Positions 21,500 through 33,184 of a stretch of DNA of 64,000 nt are shown in pieces. Positions within the stretch are counted from its first letter, which is position 1. Every line of letters starts with the position of its first letter. Origin of the DNA: Tupaia tana. Its lineage: Eukaryota > Chordata > Mammalia > Scandentia > Tupaiidae. Position numbers and translations under genes: made by a program. Where the stretch lies: assembly GCA_026018925.1 (NCBI GenBank), contig JAKSZU010000025.1:21688891-21752890 (forward strand), read 5' to 3'. A model generated the notes under the pieces. It saw only the letters and a program-made list of their open reading frames with translations. It had not been told where the DNA came from and did no database searches.

Positions 21500-22730
21500 G
21501 GGACGTAGCCGTTAATAGCTATTTCTCAATCTATATGAACCAAGGACGTTAAGGATGATGACTGGGAATGTAAGAGTAGTCACCCCAATAAAAAGTTGCA
21601 ACTGTTGCCTAGTTTCTGGATTTGAGTGTGTGTTCAGACCCCAGTGTAGTGAAGCTGTTTGGTTTCCAAGAGCCAGGCCCTTGTAACACTGTGACAAGTG
21701 TACATGACACTGAGAAACGTACAGCAGTTGGCCTCAGGCACCACACAGTAGGGAAAACAGACCATTCAAAGATGTCAAGGACCATCACACACGCGGCCTG
21801 AACTGGCGTGAATAGCCAAGGGCCCGAAGCATCACCAGGCCACTTTGTTAAGAAGAGGCTTTATCGACACCCTAATAAAAGCAGACTCTTGACCAAACCT
21901 AGGTCATAGTGGGTACACTTTATCCATAAAACTAGCTGGTAGTAAATTTCTCAATACCCAAGTGTAAAATCAAATGGATGTACTGACACACTCGAGTTGG
22001 CAGGTGCCACACTGGCTCCTGGTCCTGTAGGATATTTGAGTGGACTTGGCTGCTCACTAACCTCTCAGGGTGGCCCTGCAAACCAGCAGTGAAAGGAAAT
22101 TATCAATACGCAGAGATTTGGTTAACCTGGCCATTCACTTTGTGCAGAGAAATGTCCTCTGTTAAAATATATACAAACCTGTGCACATTGGTGAATGACT
22201 TGACAGAGGAGTGAGAGACTTGGGAGGATTAAAAGGGAAAAACAATCAAGTCTGTAGCATAAGCATTTTGAGACCAGGCATGAGCTATGAAGATCTTTGT
22301 ACCACATGTCAACATCCATCTGAAGGCAGCCACCACAGAAGTACTAACAAATAAATAGATTAACGAGGACAACTGGTATTATTCAGACTCTATGAGCCAC
22401 CTCAGTGCTGGCATGAGGCGCCCATGAATGGAGCCGCCAGAGTGAAAGATGTTTGGGTCCAAGAATACAAGTCCCTTCTCACCAGAGCTTATTTAGCCAC
22501 TGCCGCTGCTGAGAGTCCAACTGCCAACAGCCAAGACCAATGCTAATTCTGCAATGCAGCACCATCCCTCTAGGGGTCAAGATAGCCATTTGGTGGAAGA
22601 GTGACTTAATTAAACCCATTCTCCTCTGAAAGGAGCAGCAATTCTTTGGATTGGCATTGATACATACTTGGTCTATGGTTTCAATGTTTCCTTCTGAAGG
22701 GCCTCACTTGGCACCATTATTCCAAGATTA
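21500..22730 (+). mobile_element. ERVL-like endogenous retrovirus pol remnant
   Basis: The core 22240-22690 follows the RNase H to integrase part of ancient ERVL pol: a CACATGTCAACATCCATCTG-like stretch, then GCCACTGCCGCTGCTGAGAG, GCCAACAGCCAAGACCAATG, and TTGGCATTGATACATACTTG. The coding frame is destroyed by stops and frameshifts and nothing is expressible. 21500-22240 is probably upstream pol but less sure. No flanking LTR was recognised. Confidence 0.65.
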
Positions 22731-23531
22731 CTGGAATGTTCAATTTACTGAATCCTAAGTAGCTTTCAGTAAACTCCCTTGAAAACAAAGGAAATGCAGA
22801 TGTGAGCACATCAACATGGAAACCGGGTTTCTATCAATAGTGCACCACCTTGAAGCGTTCATCTTTCCAGTTACTGCCCTCATCTGAAAAGAGCCTCCTC
22901 ATTGAAAGACATCTTCTCGTCTCCATTCAAAGACTAATCAGTGCAGAAATAGTGAAGAATACATTGATCGTGTATCACAATCCACCAGCTCCTTCCGCCC
23001 CATCCTGCTTTATTCATTCCTCCCTCACTGCTGTTGATCCCGTGGGTAACAGTGGATAACATCGCTGCATGTGAATTCTATCTCATAATATGTTTCTTGG
23101 AAAACCCACTTATAAAAACTGAACACTGACTTTCAGATAAAGCAAAAGTATTCACTTCATAGCTTCTAAAAGAGCCTCATCATCCCTTAAGTAACAATTA
23201 CTTACATTTTTTTAGTTAGCCAAAATCTTGGTGTGATATTTACTTAAATATATAAACAAGCTATCTTCTTAGTAGACATAGAAGAGAACTCATAGTATTT
23301 TATAAGTCAAATAATAACCTGTAAAGTTTTACCTAAAAATCATGTGTTATTTCTGTGAGGAGTAAATTACCCAATTCTTGAATTTGAAACAACTTTAGCA
23401 TTTACTAGTACTAGAATTGGGGTTACTACTTTAGAGCCAGGACTTAGATTTTAAGTCCTTAAGGAATTCACATGTAAGCACACACATATACACACCAAAT
23501 AAACAAAGCCCTTACAAAAATAAAATGAATA
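22731..23531. other. Unassigned; possibly ERVL tail, then unique
   Basis: 22731-23060 might still be retroviral but is unrecognisable. The rest is AT-rich with nothing seen. Confidence 0.3.
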
Positions 23532-23640
23532 GGGACCAGTAGAGGGTGTAATGGTTATGTCACTAGACACCCATTTAGTCAACTGTGGTTCAAGTCTTGG
23601 ACCCAACAGCTTAAAATACGCCAGGCTTATGTGTGTATGT

Positions 23641-23676
<36 letters not shown>

Positions 23677-23800
23677 CCAAAATTCCAAGAGGAAAATAGA
23701 GGAGAAGAGATTGTGACATGGCCATCCCACTAGGGGGTGATCTCTTCTTTTCTGTCTCTCTGGCCAACACACATGCCCTATAGCCAAAATCTCTCCAAAG
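23532..23800 (+). mobile_element. tRNA-derived SINE, long form with (GT)n
   Basis: GGGACCAGTAGAGGGTGTAA head, an expanded (GT)n at about 23631-23674 at the family's CGTGTGCGTG position, CTCTCTGGCCAACACACATG and CCCTATAGCCAAAATCTCTC end. Confidence 0.9.
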
Positions 23801-23829
23801 TAAATTAAAATAATAAAGTAATATAAATA

Positions 23830-24035
23830 AAGTATATTGAGTATACGGCAGGCAATATTCCTTAAAAGCTTTACATATACTGAATAAGTTATTTCTTGGG
23901 GTATTTCTATGAAGTCTACAGATAATTATAAATACCAATAAGAAAACTGAGGATTGGTAAGGTTAAGTAAATGTGCCCAAGGTCATAAAAAGTAATTGTC
24001 AGATCTTAGATTACAGCTGTAGTTTGTTGAAATTG
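23830..24035 (-). mobile_element. MIR SINE relic
   Basis: TATTGAGTATACGGCAGGCA, AAGCTTTACATATACTGAAT, GAAAACTGAGGATTGGTAAG and TGCCCAAGGTCATAAAAAGT are in the order of a reverse-oriented MIR. Confidence 0.8.
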
Positions 24036-25022
24036 GATACCAGGCTTTGAAATATGCAGAAAATTTAATGAGAAACAGGAATGCAATAAAAACAATATAG
24101 GCAAACTATTCATCTCAATGAGATATAGTACACCATTTTAAATACAATTCAGTTCTTTTTTGTTTGTTTGTTTTTAATACAATTCAACTCTTGAAGTTAG
24201 CACATTACTTTTCAAAATTTGTCACAATATCATTTTATTTTGCAAAGAAAAAGGCAGCAGTTCATAATTATTTTTAACCAGTAATTTACGTACTTGAAGG
24301 GTTTTAAGCTCATCTCAAAAGTAGTCACATTTTAATATATTGAAAGCTTCCTCAAACATTAATTCTTTGAACCACAGTCTAAACTCTTAAGAGTCTATTA
24401 ACAGATCTTGCTAGGGACTTGAATCTCTCTCCTAGCTGGAAAAATAAACAAAAATATATCACTAACTTACTTTCCACTTCAAATAAAATAAAATACACTT
24501 TGCAGGAGATGTTTGTTGAGCCCAAAGTTCACTTGGGCCTTAAGTTAAATAGAGTCTCTAGAGACTGCACAAAAATGTTTACCAAAACTCAGATGTCTTT
24601 TAAAAAGCCCTAAAGTACTTTTGGCTTCTCAGGCAATGGCCTTGAAACTCACACTTCACAAATGTGTGGTAAACACGTTGCATTTTAAAAGAATTTCAAA
24701 GTATATTTCAACCATTGTTAACCCTACAAAATCCTTCCTAATCTATATAAGACCGAGAATTGCAGTTGAATAATTACCTTTATAAACAGATGGGGGCTTG
24801 TGGTTCTATTTTGATTGCTGTGATAGTAAGCGAGCTACAATGAAGAGGTTAAGTCATGTCATTCTTAGTAAGCTATCATAATAAACGATTCCAAATTCCC
24901 TGTGTTCATCTGTCAATATTCAACAATGTTTTATTGAATTTTTTTCAGGTGCTTACCTGACTGGTGCTCATAAATCATGGAATAAACTCACTTTCCTTGT
25001 CTTCATTAAGATTATTTTGTAG
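24036..25022. other. Unassigned AT-rich sequence
   Basis: Nothing recognised. Confidence 0.4.
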
Positions 25023-25130
25023 AACCAGCCATAGCGGTGTGTGTCTGTAGTTCCCGCTACTCAGGAAGCTGAAGCAACAAGATGTAGGACATAAGTGAGA
25101 TACTGTCTTAATAAGAAAAGCACATTTAAG
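25023..25130 (+). mobile_element. 7SL-derived SINE relic (monomeric, FLAM-like)
   Basis: GTGTCTGTAGTTCCCGCTAC followed by TCAGGAAGCTGAAG matches the 5' Alu domain of 7SL RNA, and GTGAGATACTGTCTTAATAA matches its 3' end. The central S domain is missing, as in Alu-like SINEs. Possible TSD TTAAGATTATTTT (25006) / TTTAAGAGATTACTTTT (25125). Confidence 0.7.
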
Positions 25131-25256
25131 AGATTACTTTTACTTTGGTGGAGTTATAGAAAACCAATGAGAAACCGAATTTTGTATTGTGATGAAGAAC
25201 AATAGGAAGATCAAATTTAAGACTGTGATGAAGGACAATAAACTGGTGAGATAGAG

Positions 25257-25468
25257 TGGGCCAGCAGGTGGTGTAGTGGTCAAGGCACTGGATTCCCACA
25301 TGGGCGATCACAATTCCAGTTCAGGACCCGGCAGCTTGAAAATCACTCCAGGACTGTGTGCATGCATGCCTAAAATCCTAAGGAAAGAAAGGAGGAGAAG
25401 GGATTATGGTATGGCCATTCCCCCCCACCAGGGAATGCTTTTTCACTTTCCTTCCCTATCTCTCTCTG

Positions 25469-25516
<48 letters not shown>

Positions 25517-25564
25517 GCAAGTGCACACATCTTATAAAAAAAGAAAGAAAAAAATTCCTAAAAC
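25257..25564 (+). mobile_element. tRNA-derived SINE, long form with expanded (TC)n
   Basis: Full copy with a (TC)n expansion at about 25459-25514. Long TSD AAACTGGTGAGATAGAG (25240-25256) / AAACTGGTGAGGTAGAG (25565-25581), one mismatch in 17. Confidence 0.93.
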
Positions 25565-25723
25565 AAACTGGTGAGGTAGAGGAAATGATACTTATTAAAT
25601 AACCACAAATCATAATCTCTAGTGAATTTAAATTACACTTAAGAATCCAAACCATTCACTGCCACCTTCTAAATGTCACTGTGGATACTATAATGCAGTG
25701 TCTTTGAAGTGGGACAGAAACCC

Positions 25724-26382
25724 ACATTAGTTTGCCAGGGCTGTCATAATATAATACAATCAACCAGGTGGCTTAACAATAGACATTTATTTTCTCACAG
25801 TTCTAGAGACTGCAAGTGTGAGATTACGGTGTCTTCAAGGTTGCTCTCTGGAGGTTGCTTTCTTTCCTTGGCTTGAGAATGACTTCCTTCTTAATGGGTC
25901 CTCACATGGTATTTTATCTATTCATGAACAAGTGTGGTGTCCAAATTTTATTTATTTATTTATTTATTAGAGAGAGAGATTTTTGCTATAGGTCACATGC
26001 ACTCGTCAGAGAGACAGAGAGCAAGAAATCAACCCCCAACTCCCCACAGGGGGATGGCCATACCACAATCCCTTCTCCTCCATTTTTCTCTCAGGATCTT
26101 GGGCATGCATGCACACGCATCCAGCCTGAGTTTTAAGCTGCCAGTCGGTACTCATGGTCAACTTTATGGGAGTCCAGTGACGCAACCATTACGCCCTGTG
26201 CTGGTCCCCAAATTTTACTTCTTAAAAGGACACCAGTTGATTGAGTTAGAGTCCACCTAAATGGTCTCATTGTAACTTGATGGCCTCTTTAACGTTCACG
26301 TTTCCTAATACAGTCACATTCTGATATAAAAAGGGATAGAACTCCAAATTGAGGAGTAAGGATCCCAATCCATCCCATAACA
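25724..26382 (-). mobile_element. MLT1-like LTR, minus strand, split by a SINE
   Basis: Starts ACATTAGTTTGCCAGGGCTG and ends CATCCCATAACA, the reverse complement of MaLR/MLT1 LTR termini. ATTTTCTCACAGTTCTAGAG is typical. A SINE (25951-26207) divides it, and the two LTR parts join at CCAAATTTTA. Confidence 0.82.
25951..26207 (-). mobile_element. tRNA-derived SINE, long form, inside MLT1 LTR
   Basis: Minus-strand copy with a (TTTA)n tail and GAGAGAGATTTTTGCTATAG. Perfect 10-nt TSD CCAAATTTTA at 25941-25950 and 26208-26217. It is clearly younger than the LTR. Confidence 0.95.
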
Positions 26383-26783
26383 AAATCCAATGTGCCTTTT
26401 TTTGCAATCAAGCAAAAATGTTTTATTAAGGATAAAGAATGAAATGAGTTGGGATAAAGAGAGTGAGAAATCACAATGTGTTACACATGAGTAAGCCCAT
26501 GGAGTTCGGCTTTACAAAGGAATTCTGTGTGTATTATTTTTCTGCCTTCTATAGCTGGTGATTGACTTATAGCAGAATCATGATCCCTTGACTGAAATTG
26601 AGTTCATTTCCAACCTTTAGGCATGTTTCAGCTATTAAAATAGTTTATATCGTATACAACTCTGGTTGGTTAGATAGAGTCTTTGTGTTAATCAATCCTT
26701 ATGTGCAAATAGGACCAAATTTGAGCTAAGACTCATTACTCATGGTATTGTAGAACTGAAGGACCCTCAAGGGTCATAAAACT

Positions 26784-26957
26784 TAGTGGTTTCCAAATTA
26801 GACTCTGCAGATCCCACAGAGGAGCCTTTACCAACTTCCCTGAATTAGAGATTCCCAGGAATTATCATTTACACACTAGGTTTCTAAGTGGACTTCAGCT
26901 TGATGAAAGAGTACCTGATGGGCTGTCTGAAAACACACAATGGTCTGGAAAACACTA
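26784..26957. mobile_element. hAT-Charlie-like non-autonomous element
   Basis: Imperfect terminal inverted repeats TAGTGGTTTCCAAATTAGAC and GTCTGGAAAACACTA enclose 174 nt. The CAGTGGTT-like terminus is typical of mammalian Charlie MITEs. An 8-nt TSD is not evident. Confidence 0.55.
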
Positions 26958-27279
26958 TGTTCCAGTAGTCTTATTTTACAACCCAGGAAATTGTGTCTCG
27001 GAGAAGTGTGTTGACTTTCTGGGTTCAGACAGCCAAAAAATAAAAGAACAGGACTGAGTTTTTTCTTAATTCGAATCTAGTGTTTATTGGATTCTCTTGA
27101 TTTCTGTACCTTGTTCTATTATAGGAGGGAAAATGAATGAATATGTTTTGGAGGCACCTCATTGGTATAGGAGCTCTGTGTGTGTGTGTACATGTCTACA
27201 TAGGTGTATATGTGTGCATGTGTATGCACACTTTTATAATTTTTGCAACATTTGAGTTTGATGTTACCTTGTCAACTTT

Positions 27280-27420
27280 ACAGCTCTGAGCCTCTGAAAC
27301 TCAGAGAAGTTGAGTATCGTGTCCTACATTATAGAGGCAGAGCAAGTAACTGAGAGGTGATTTAAAGTCAAACATGGACATCAAAACTCACATTTTCTTT
27401 CTCTATATGATGTAACCATG
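27280..27420 (-). mobile_element. MIR SINE fragment
   Basis: GAAACTCAGAGAAGTTGAGT then AGAGGCAGAGCAAGTAACTG resembles the central part of a reverse MIR. Confidence 0.45.
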
Positions 27421-27571
27421 GACTTTGTTTATATAATAATTTGGAAGCAAATATGGTTATCCCAGCTCTCATCCCCACCTCTCAGATTACATTTCAGAAT
27501 ATCTCACGGGTATTGACATCAACTAGTTGAATCACTGTGTAGAATCTTACAATGTCTTAAAGTAGAGAAGA

Positions 27572-27827
27572 GGGACCAGCAGATGGCGTAAGGTTACATC
27601 GCTCGACTCCCATGTATTTGACCTCAGTTCGAGTCCTGAACCTGGTGGCTTGAAACTCATGCCAGGTGCATGTGCATGCGTGTCCAAAATTCCAAGAGGA
27701 GAATGTAGGAGAGGGGATTGCAGCATGGTCAACCTCCCTGGGGGTGATTTCTCACTTTCTATTTCTCTGTCTCTCCAGTGAGCACATGTGCCCTATAGCA
27801 AAAATCTCTCCAAAAAAATAAATAAAA
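27572..27827 (+). mobile_element. tRNA-derived SINE, long form
   Basis: GGGACCAGCAGATGGCGTAA head to CCCTATAGCAAAAATCTCTC end. Perfect TSD TAGAGAAGA at 27563-27571 and 27828-27836. Confidence 0.94.
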
Positions 27828-27836
27828 TAGAGAAGA

Positions 27837-28602
27837 TAATTCTTGAACCAATACTTTTTAGGTACTTAGTAATACAAAGAAAATCAAGAATCTAGAAAAA
27901 GAATACAACTACCAGACCAAAGTTCAGCTTTATAACTTGCCCAACTTTACAAAGCCACGTTACTCATAGGAAACATTAATATTGAATTACAAATTCATCA
28001 CTCATAAAGAAACTGAAGAGTTACAGGGCCAGCCAAACAGAACCCCTCCTGAGACATGTCAAGCCAAATGATGTAGCAGTAGGGAACAGAGCAGAAGGGT
28101 AACAACCAAATCCAAGGGCCGGACATCGCCATCTGGCCTATCTGCTGTCTTCTCCATGCACCCGTGACCGTGGCTGCTTGAGAAAGTAAGATAAGCTGGA
28201 AGAACTTTGGGAAGAGAAGAAGCAGAAAAGAAAGTTTCCACTCGCCATGCAAGGTCTGCACTCTGCTAGCTTGTGTCTGTCCTGCCATTGAAACTTGGAT
28301 GATCCAGTGAGCAGTGCATGGGGCTAGACTGGGGTGGGGGACGGACTGGTTCTAGGAGAGTTAAGCACAGAAAGTCTGTAGAAATTGAGAATGAAAACTA
28401 AACAGAGCAAAAGAAAAGGAAACTAAATGATAGATAATGTGTTCTCTGTGGCAGAGATTAGACCAGGGGAATGGGTTCCAGTTCCAATGCATAAGCAGTT
28501 ATCAATTATTTTATAAGAAGTAAGACCTAATAAGTTCATCCTCAACCCTGATTTCAATCTCCAACCTATGAGATAGAGACTATTTCCAACATTACGTAGA
28601 AT
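27837..28602. other. Unassigned sequence, GC-richer at 28010-28320
   Basis: The minus strand of 27998-28288 has a 96-codon frame with no recognisable domain. No splice signals persuade me. No repeat recognised. Confidence 0.35.
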
Positions 28603-28616
28603 AAAAAACTATAATT

Positions 28617-28860
28617 GAGACCTGCAGATGGTGTAATGGACTCCCACATAGTCAACCATGGTTTGAGTCCCAGATCTAGCAGTATGAAAGTCACACTGGG
28701 TGTGTGTGCATACATGCCCAAAATCCAGAGAGGAGCATGAAGAAGAAAGAATTGTGTTGTGTCTATTCCCCTGGGTCAGGGGATGGTGATTTCTCATTTT
28801 CTGATCTCTCTCTCTCTCTCCTATAAGCACAAGCACCCTAACGCAGAAACCTTTAAAAAA
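28617..28860 (+). mobile_element. tRNA-derived SINE, long form, head deletion
   Basis: Head reads GATGGTGTAATGGACTCCCA, lacking the roughly 12 nt between A box and GGACTCCC. TSD AAAAACTATAATT occurs on both sides (left ends 28616, right ends 28873). Confidence 0.92.
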
Positions 28861-28875
28861 AAAAACTATAATTAT

Positions 28876-29064
28876 AGGTCAGGGTTTTATAAACTTGGCA
28901 TTATGGATATTTGGAGCCAGATCATTTGTTGCATTGGAACTATCCGGAGCATTATAGAATGTCTAGCCACATCTCTGCCCCCACGAGAGCCCACTAGTCT
29001 TAGCAATCAAAATGTGTCAACAGCATCTCAATGAAGATGAAATCATCTCTGGTTGACAGCCACT
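28876..29064 (+). mobile_element. MER5A-like hAT element
   Basis: ACTTGGCATTATGGATATTT, GGAGCCAGATCATTTGTTGC, GCATTATAGAATGTCTAGCC and CTCTGGTTGACAGCCACTG follow MER5A throughout. The SINE just upstream inserted close to its left terminus. Confidence 0.88.
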
Positions 29065-29065
29065 G

Positions 29066-29850
29066 ACCTAGGCCATCCAAGAACATGGACGCACAAATCA
29101 GGATACAATAATATTATTTACCTACTGGGCTTCCGAGTATTGGGTAGATGGCTCTGACAGCTAGCGGAACATTATTTTTGGCAATGAAAATGTTTATTCA
29201 TACTTATTCTCAGGGCTAGATCTGCATAGGTAATAAGTGAAATAGATTCAGCTCAGGAGAAAACTAGCTGTATATTTACTCTCTTTGGTCTCTTCTGTTG
29301 TAAAAAAGAGAACACTGGATACTGAGGTATAGCCCAGACCCACACTCCCATTTCCTTCGGGAAGCATGCTCTCTCTCTTTCTCTGTCTCAACCTCTCTCT
29401 CGCTTCCTCAAGGTTAAGAGGAAAGAAGGAAAGGAAGAGTTTAGTGTAAATAATAGCTCCATTTGTACACTTCGTCTATCTGGTGACTAAATCAGGATAT
29501 TAATATGTGGTTTATCTAACAAACTTGTATTACCTTCTGGTCTTTTAACTTTATAAGAGGTCCACAGTACTGTTATAATTTGTACACATTTTTTTTTCCA
29601 TTATATCCCTGACTTACAAAAAAAATGTAAGGTCAATACTTTAGTTCACTGAAATTCAGATATTTTTATTTTCAAATATGAGAAGCTTCTAGTACAACAA
29701 AGGTGAATCTAAGAGTAGCAGTCAATATATGTTCCTTGCGATGTGAAATTGACCTGCCATGGAGGGAACTTTCAGTACAGGGAAATAATGTCTCTACTGA
29801 TATATAGGTAGCGCTTTTAATGTTTAAAGAACCACTCACTTTTAAAACTT
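29066..29850. other. Unassigned sequence
   Basis: Nothing recognised. A short CTCTCTCTTTCTCTGTCTC stretch near 29370 is simple sequence. Confidence 0.4.
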
Positions 29851-29865
29851 TTCAGCATAGCTTTT

Positions 29866-30105
29866 TTTTTTTTTTTTTTTTTTGAGAGAGATTTTTGCTA
29901 TAAGATACGTGTAATTGCCAAAGAGACAGAAAGTGAGAAATCACTCCTCCCCCACTGGGGGAATGGCCATGCCACAATCCCTTCTCCTCCATTCTCCTCC
30001 TGGGATCTTGGGCACACACACACACACACACACACACACATGCCCAGCCACCGTCAGTCATGTGGGAGTCCAGCAATATAACAGCTACACCATCTGCTGA
30101 CCCTA
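29866..30105 (-). mobile_element. tRNA-derived SINE, long form, with head deletion
   Basis: Minus strand with T-tract tail, CCCCCACTGGGGG core and an (AC)n stretch. The region between TGTGTG and the anticodon arm is partly lost, removing the B box. Imperfect TSD CAGCATAGCTTTT (29853) / CAGTTTAGCTCTT (30106). Confidence 0.9.
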
Positions 30106-30118
30106 CAGTTTAGCTCTT

Positions 30119-30646
30119 ATTTTAATTGCTCTTTAATGTTTAAGAAAAGCAAATAGGTGTAATGTTTTGTTGATTTCTTGAGTTTAAATGTCAAATAAAA
30201 TTGTTAAGCAATCTGGAAGAAAAAAATCCTTTATAAAACAGTATAGATTAATTTGCTGAATAAATCAAGGTAAATGCAACCTCAAGAGTTGCCTTATAAC
30301 TTATCATTTTTTTTACACTTCTTAAATTCTCATCGTAGCCAGCAAAATTTAAATAAGATGTGCTTATTTCTGATGTAGAACTTTTAAAAATGATGAGGCT
30401 CTGAGTAAAAATGTTTTCTGTGAGGATAAGTTTATATTGAATACCTGCCATTGCATGTATACATGTAGATGTGTAGGTATATACACAAACACATCAAGGT
30501 CATTGCCATACATCTCCCATGTGCATGTCCCCTCCAAAGAGACAACCATTTGATTCTACTAGATGATTCTTCTGGTATTTATCTCCATTTCCAATACACC
30601 ATACACATACTGCTAATTATGGATTTTTGCTTTAGGTTTCATCTAT
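30119..30646. other. Unassigned AT-rich sequence
   Basis: Nothing recognised. Confidence 0.4.
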
Positions 30647-30660
30647 TATATTCTACTCTT

Positions 30661-30930
30661 TAGTTTTGTTTTTTGGAGAGGTTTTTGTTTTTGCTATAGG
30701 GCACGTGCACTCGCCAGACAGACAGACAGACAGAGAGACAGAAAGCGAGAAATCACCCCCCGGGGGGGATGGCCACATTGCAATCCTTTCTCCTCCATTC
30801 TCCTCTTGGGATCTTGGGCACACACGCACACGCGCCTTGCGTGAGTTTTAAGCCACTGGATCCGGGACGCAAACTGCTGTCAACTACATGGGAGTCCAGC
30901 GACATAACCATTACGCTAACCGCTGGTCCC
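30661..30930 (-). mobile_element. tRNA-derived SINE, long form, young
   Basis: Minus-strand complete copy with CCCCCCGGGGGGGATGG. TSD TATATTCTACTCTT (30647-30660) / TATATCCCACTCTT (30931-30944). A small duplication, GGTTTTTGTTTTTGC, lies near the 3' end. Confidence 0.94.
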
Positions 30931-31236
30931 TATATCCCACTCTTGAGAATGAGGTTTTGGTTGATTTTCTTCCTTTTTTGTCATCAAACATGGCACAGAC
31001 TTGCTACTCCCCCAGCCTCACCACATAGCTGTACCGTAATGTTTTATCAATATTTCTTATTACCATACTGTGCCTATGTGAAGCTATGTATAACTGAACC
31101 ACACTGTCAACCCCAAGCTCTCTGTTATCTAACACAATCAATGTATAATGACACCGAGACCAGTTACATGTTTTATTTCTTTTGCCTTCTTAGGAAAAAA
31201 AACTTCCATGAAGTCACTTGATAAGCTCAAGGTTGA

Positions 31237-31283
31237 TGGGCTGTACAGTAAGGATGGTTCACAGCTATAATCCAAGCATCTTC
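31237..31283 (+). mobile_element. Possible short 7SL-like fragment
   Basis: GGATGGTTCACAGCTATAAT followed by CCAAGCATCTT resembles the 5' end of Alu/7SL-derived SINEs. At under 50 nt it could be chance. Confidence 0.25.
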
Positions 31284-31339
31284 TTTCCCTTCTGTGCTGG
31301 GAATTCCCTTTACTTGCTATATTAAAAGACCAATTATCT

Positions 31340-31460
31340 GGGACCAGCCCATGACATGAAGGTTAAGGCAACTGGATCTCACAGGCCAATTCCACAGTTC
31401 AAGTCTCAGACCCAGTGTCTTGAAAATCACAAAAAGAGCATGTTGTGCATGCCCCACTTC
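31340..31460 (+). mobile_element. tRNA-derived SINE, 3' truncated, old
   Basis: GGGACCAGCCCATGACATGA head, B box AGTTCAAGTCTC, then CTTGAAAATCAC and TTGTGCATGCCCC, after which homology ends. Confidence 0.78.
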
Positions 31461-31539
31461 CAGAATATTCATAATGTGGATATTTGGCTTCTTAATGGTG
31501 TCTAGAATTTCCTATTATTTTGTTTGCTTGTTTTGCTTG

Positions 31540-31722
31540 ATTTTGTTTTTTGCCACAGGGTGTGTGCACTCATCACAGAGAGACAGAGAGAAGGAAAGTG
31601 ATTATTCTTCCCTTCATTCTCCTCTTGGGGTTCTGGGCACACATACACATAGTGTGATTTTCAAGCTGCCCGGTCTAGGATTTGAACCATGGTCAGCCAT
31701 GTGGGAGTTCAGTGCCTTAACC
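31540..31722 (-). mobile_element. tRNA-derived SINE, 5' truncated
   Basis: Minus-strand copy from TGCCACAGGGTGTGTGCACT to GTTAAGGCACTGAACTCCCA. The core palindrome segment is deleted and the first part of the head is missing. Confidence 0.82.
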
Positions 31723-31799
31723 TTTTCTAAACTTTTACATTTAGGTCTATTAGTTTCTGAATTAATAATTACTCTTATTTGAATGAATATTTGACTTGT

Positions 31800-32890
31800 C
31801 CGCACTATTTGTTAAAATCTGAAAACATCTAATTTTACTTCCAATACTACCAATTGATCCTGGCAGCATTTCTTATTCTTTTATTTTTACATGAATCTTA
31901 ACCCTAAATCATCCTCTTTCACAAACCTATCTAAGACAGCTCTAGTTCTTGAATGAGAATTTTATGGGCTACAGGCAATAAATTCATTTTCTGTTGTTAA
32001 ACCTTTGAAAATAATATAGTATTGCCTCTTTGTCTTAAATCAATGGTCTTGAGATATCTGTTTTCTGTCTCTTAATTGCCCTTGTAAAGAGACTGCATTC
32101 TTTTTTGGGCTGCTTTTGATTTGTTTTCTTTGACTTTGGTGTTTGTAAGATCACATTGATGTGTCTAGGGATGAATTTATTTTCATCAGTTCTGCTCAGG
32201 AGTTACCATTTGTTGAAATGAGAAATTCCTGTTTGTAATCAACTCTGAAAAAAAAAATTCTCAAGTATGATTTTCTTAAATATTTTCTAAATACAAAATC
32301 ACCCTCTGGAACTATTAGAAATATGTTGCCTCTTCTATGATTTTATTTTTTGGCTCTTGGTCTTACATTTTCTTGATCTTAAAATGTTCATTTTATATAA
32401 TTGCCTCATACTGACTTGAATTTCACTAATACTCTTCATCAATGTCAATTGCTTTTAAGGTTTTTACCATAGGGTGCGTGTGCTCACCAGAGAGACGGGG
32501 AGAGGTGAAGTGAGAAATCATGCCCCCGGAGGAATAGCCACCCTGCAATCCTTTCTCTTTCATTCTTCCCTCAGGATTTTGGGCATGCATGCAAGTAAGC
32601 AGCCATGTCCAGAGCTCAGACCATGGTCCGCATGTGGCAGTCCAGCACCTTAACCATCATGCCACCTGCTGGCCGCTACCAACGACAATTTTAAAAGTTA
32701 CAACTTTTTTTATAGGTTTGTTCTAGTTAAAAAATCTACTTTTAATTTATCATAACCTCTTTTATTATTAGAATTTAAATTTCTTCCTTTGTAATTACAA
32801 GTTCTCTTTCTGAATATATATCTATTACATTAAGCTATTGGGGCTGAAACTCTTTTCTTGCTCAGTTTCAGAAATGCTTGATAAAAGAAC
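31800..32890 (-). mobile_element. Ancient L1 (L1M-like), minus strand, split by a SINE
   Basis: Antisense ORF1-region sequence: GACTTTGGTGTTTGTAAGAT, TTGATGTGTCTAGGGATGAA, CAAAATCACCCTCTGGAACT, and after the SINE AATTTAAATTTCTTCCTTTG. It is heavily decayed. A SINE sits at 32455-32676. Confidence 0.65.
32455..32676 (-). mobile_element. tRNA-derived SINE, long form, old
   Basis: Minus-strand copy from AAGGTTTTTACCATAGGGTG to GGCCAGCAGGTGGCATGATG. CCCCCGGAGGAATAG core. Confidence 0.87.
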
Positions 32891-33140
32891 TTTTATTTTT
32901 TTCTGCCAGCCCGCGCCAAGTTTTCCGTTGCAATTGCTTTAAACATCCTGCCCTTATTCTCCCTATCTCTCTCTCTCCTTCTCTTTCTTTCCTTACTGTT
33001 TCCCGTCCTACCTTTTTTTGAAAACTCTAAGAATGCACAGGGAGTATAAGTTAAACCACAAATCTGAAGGAGATATAATTTTGGCTTTTTATTTCTCAAG
33101 TTGTACTTTTTATTTGACAAAATGATAAAACAAATAGAGT

Positions 33141-33184
<44 letters not shown>

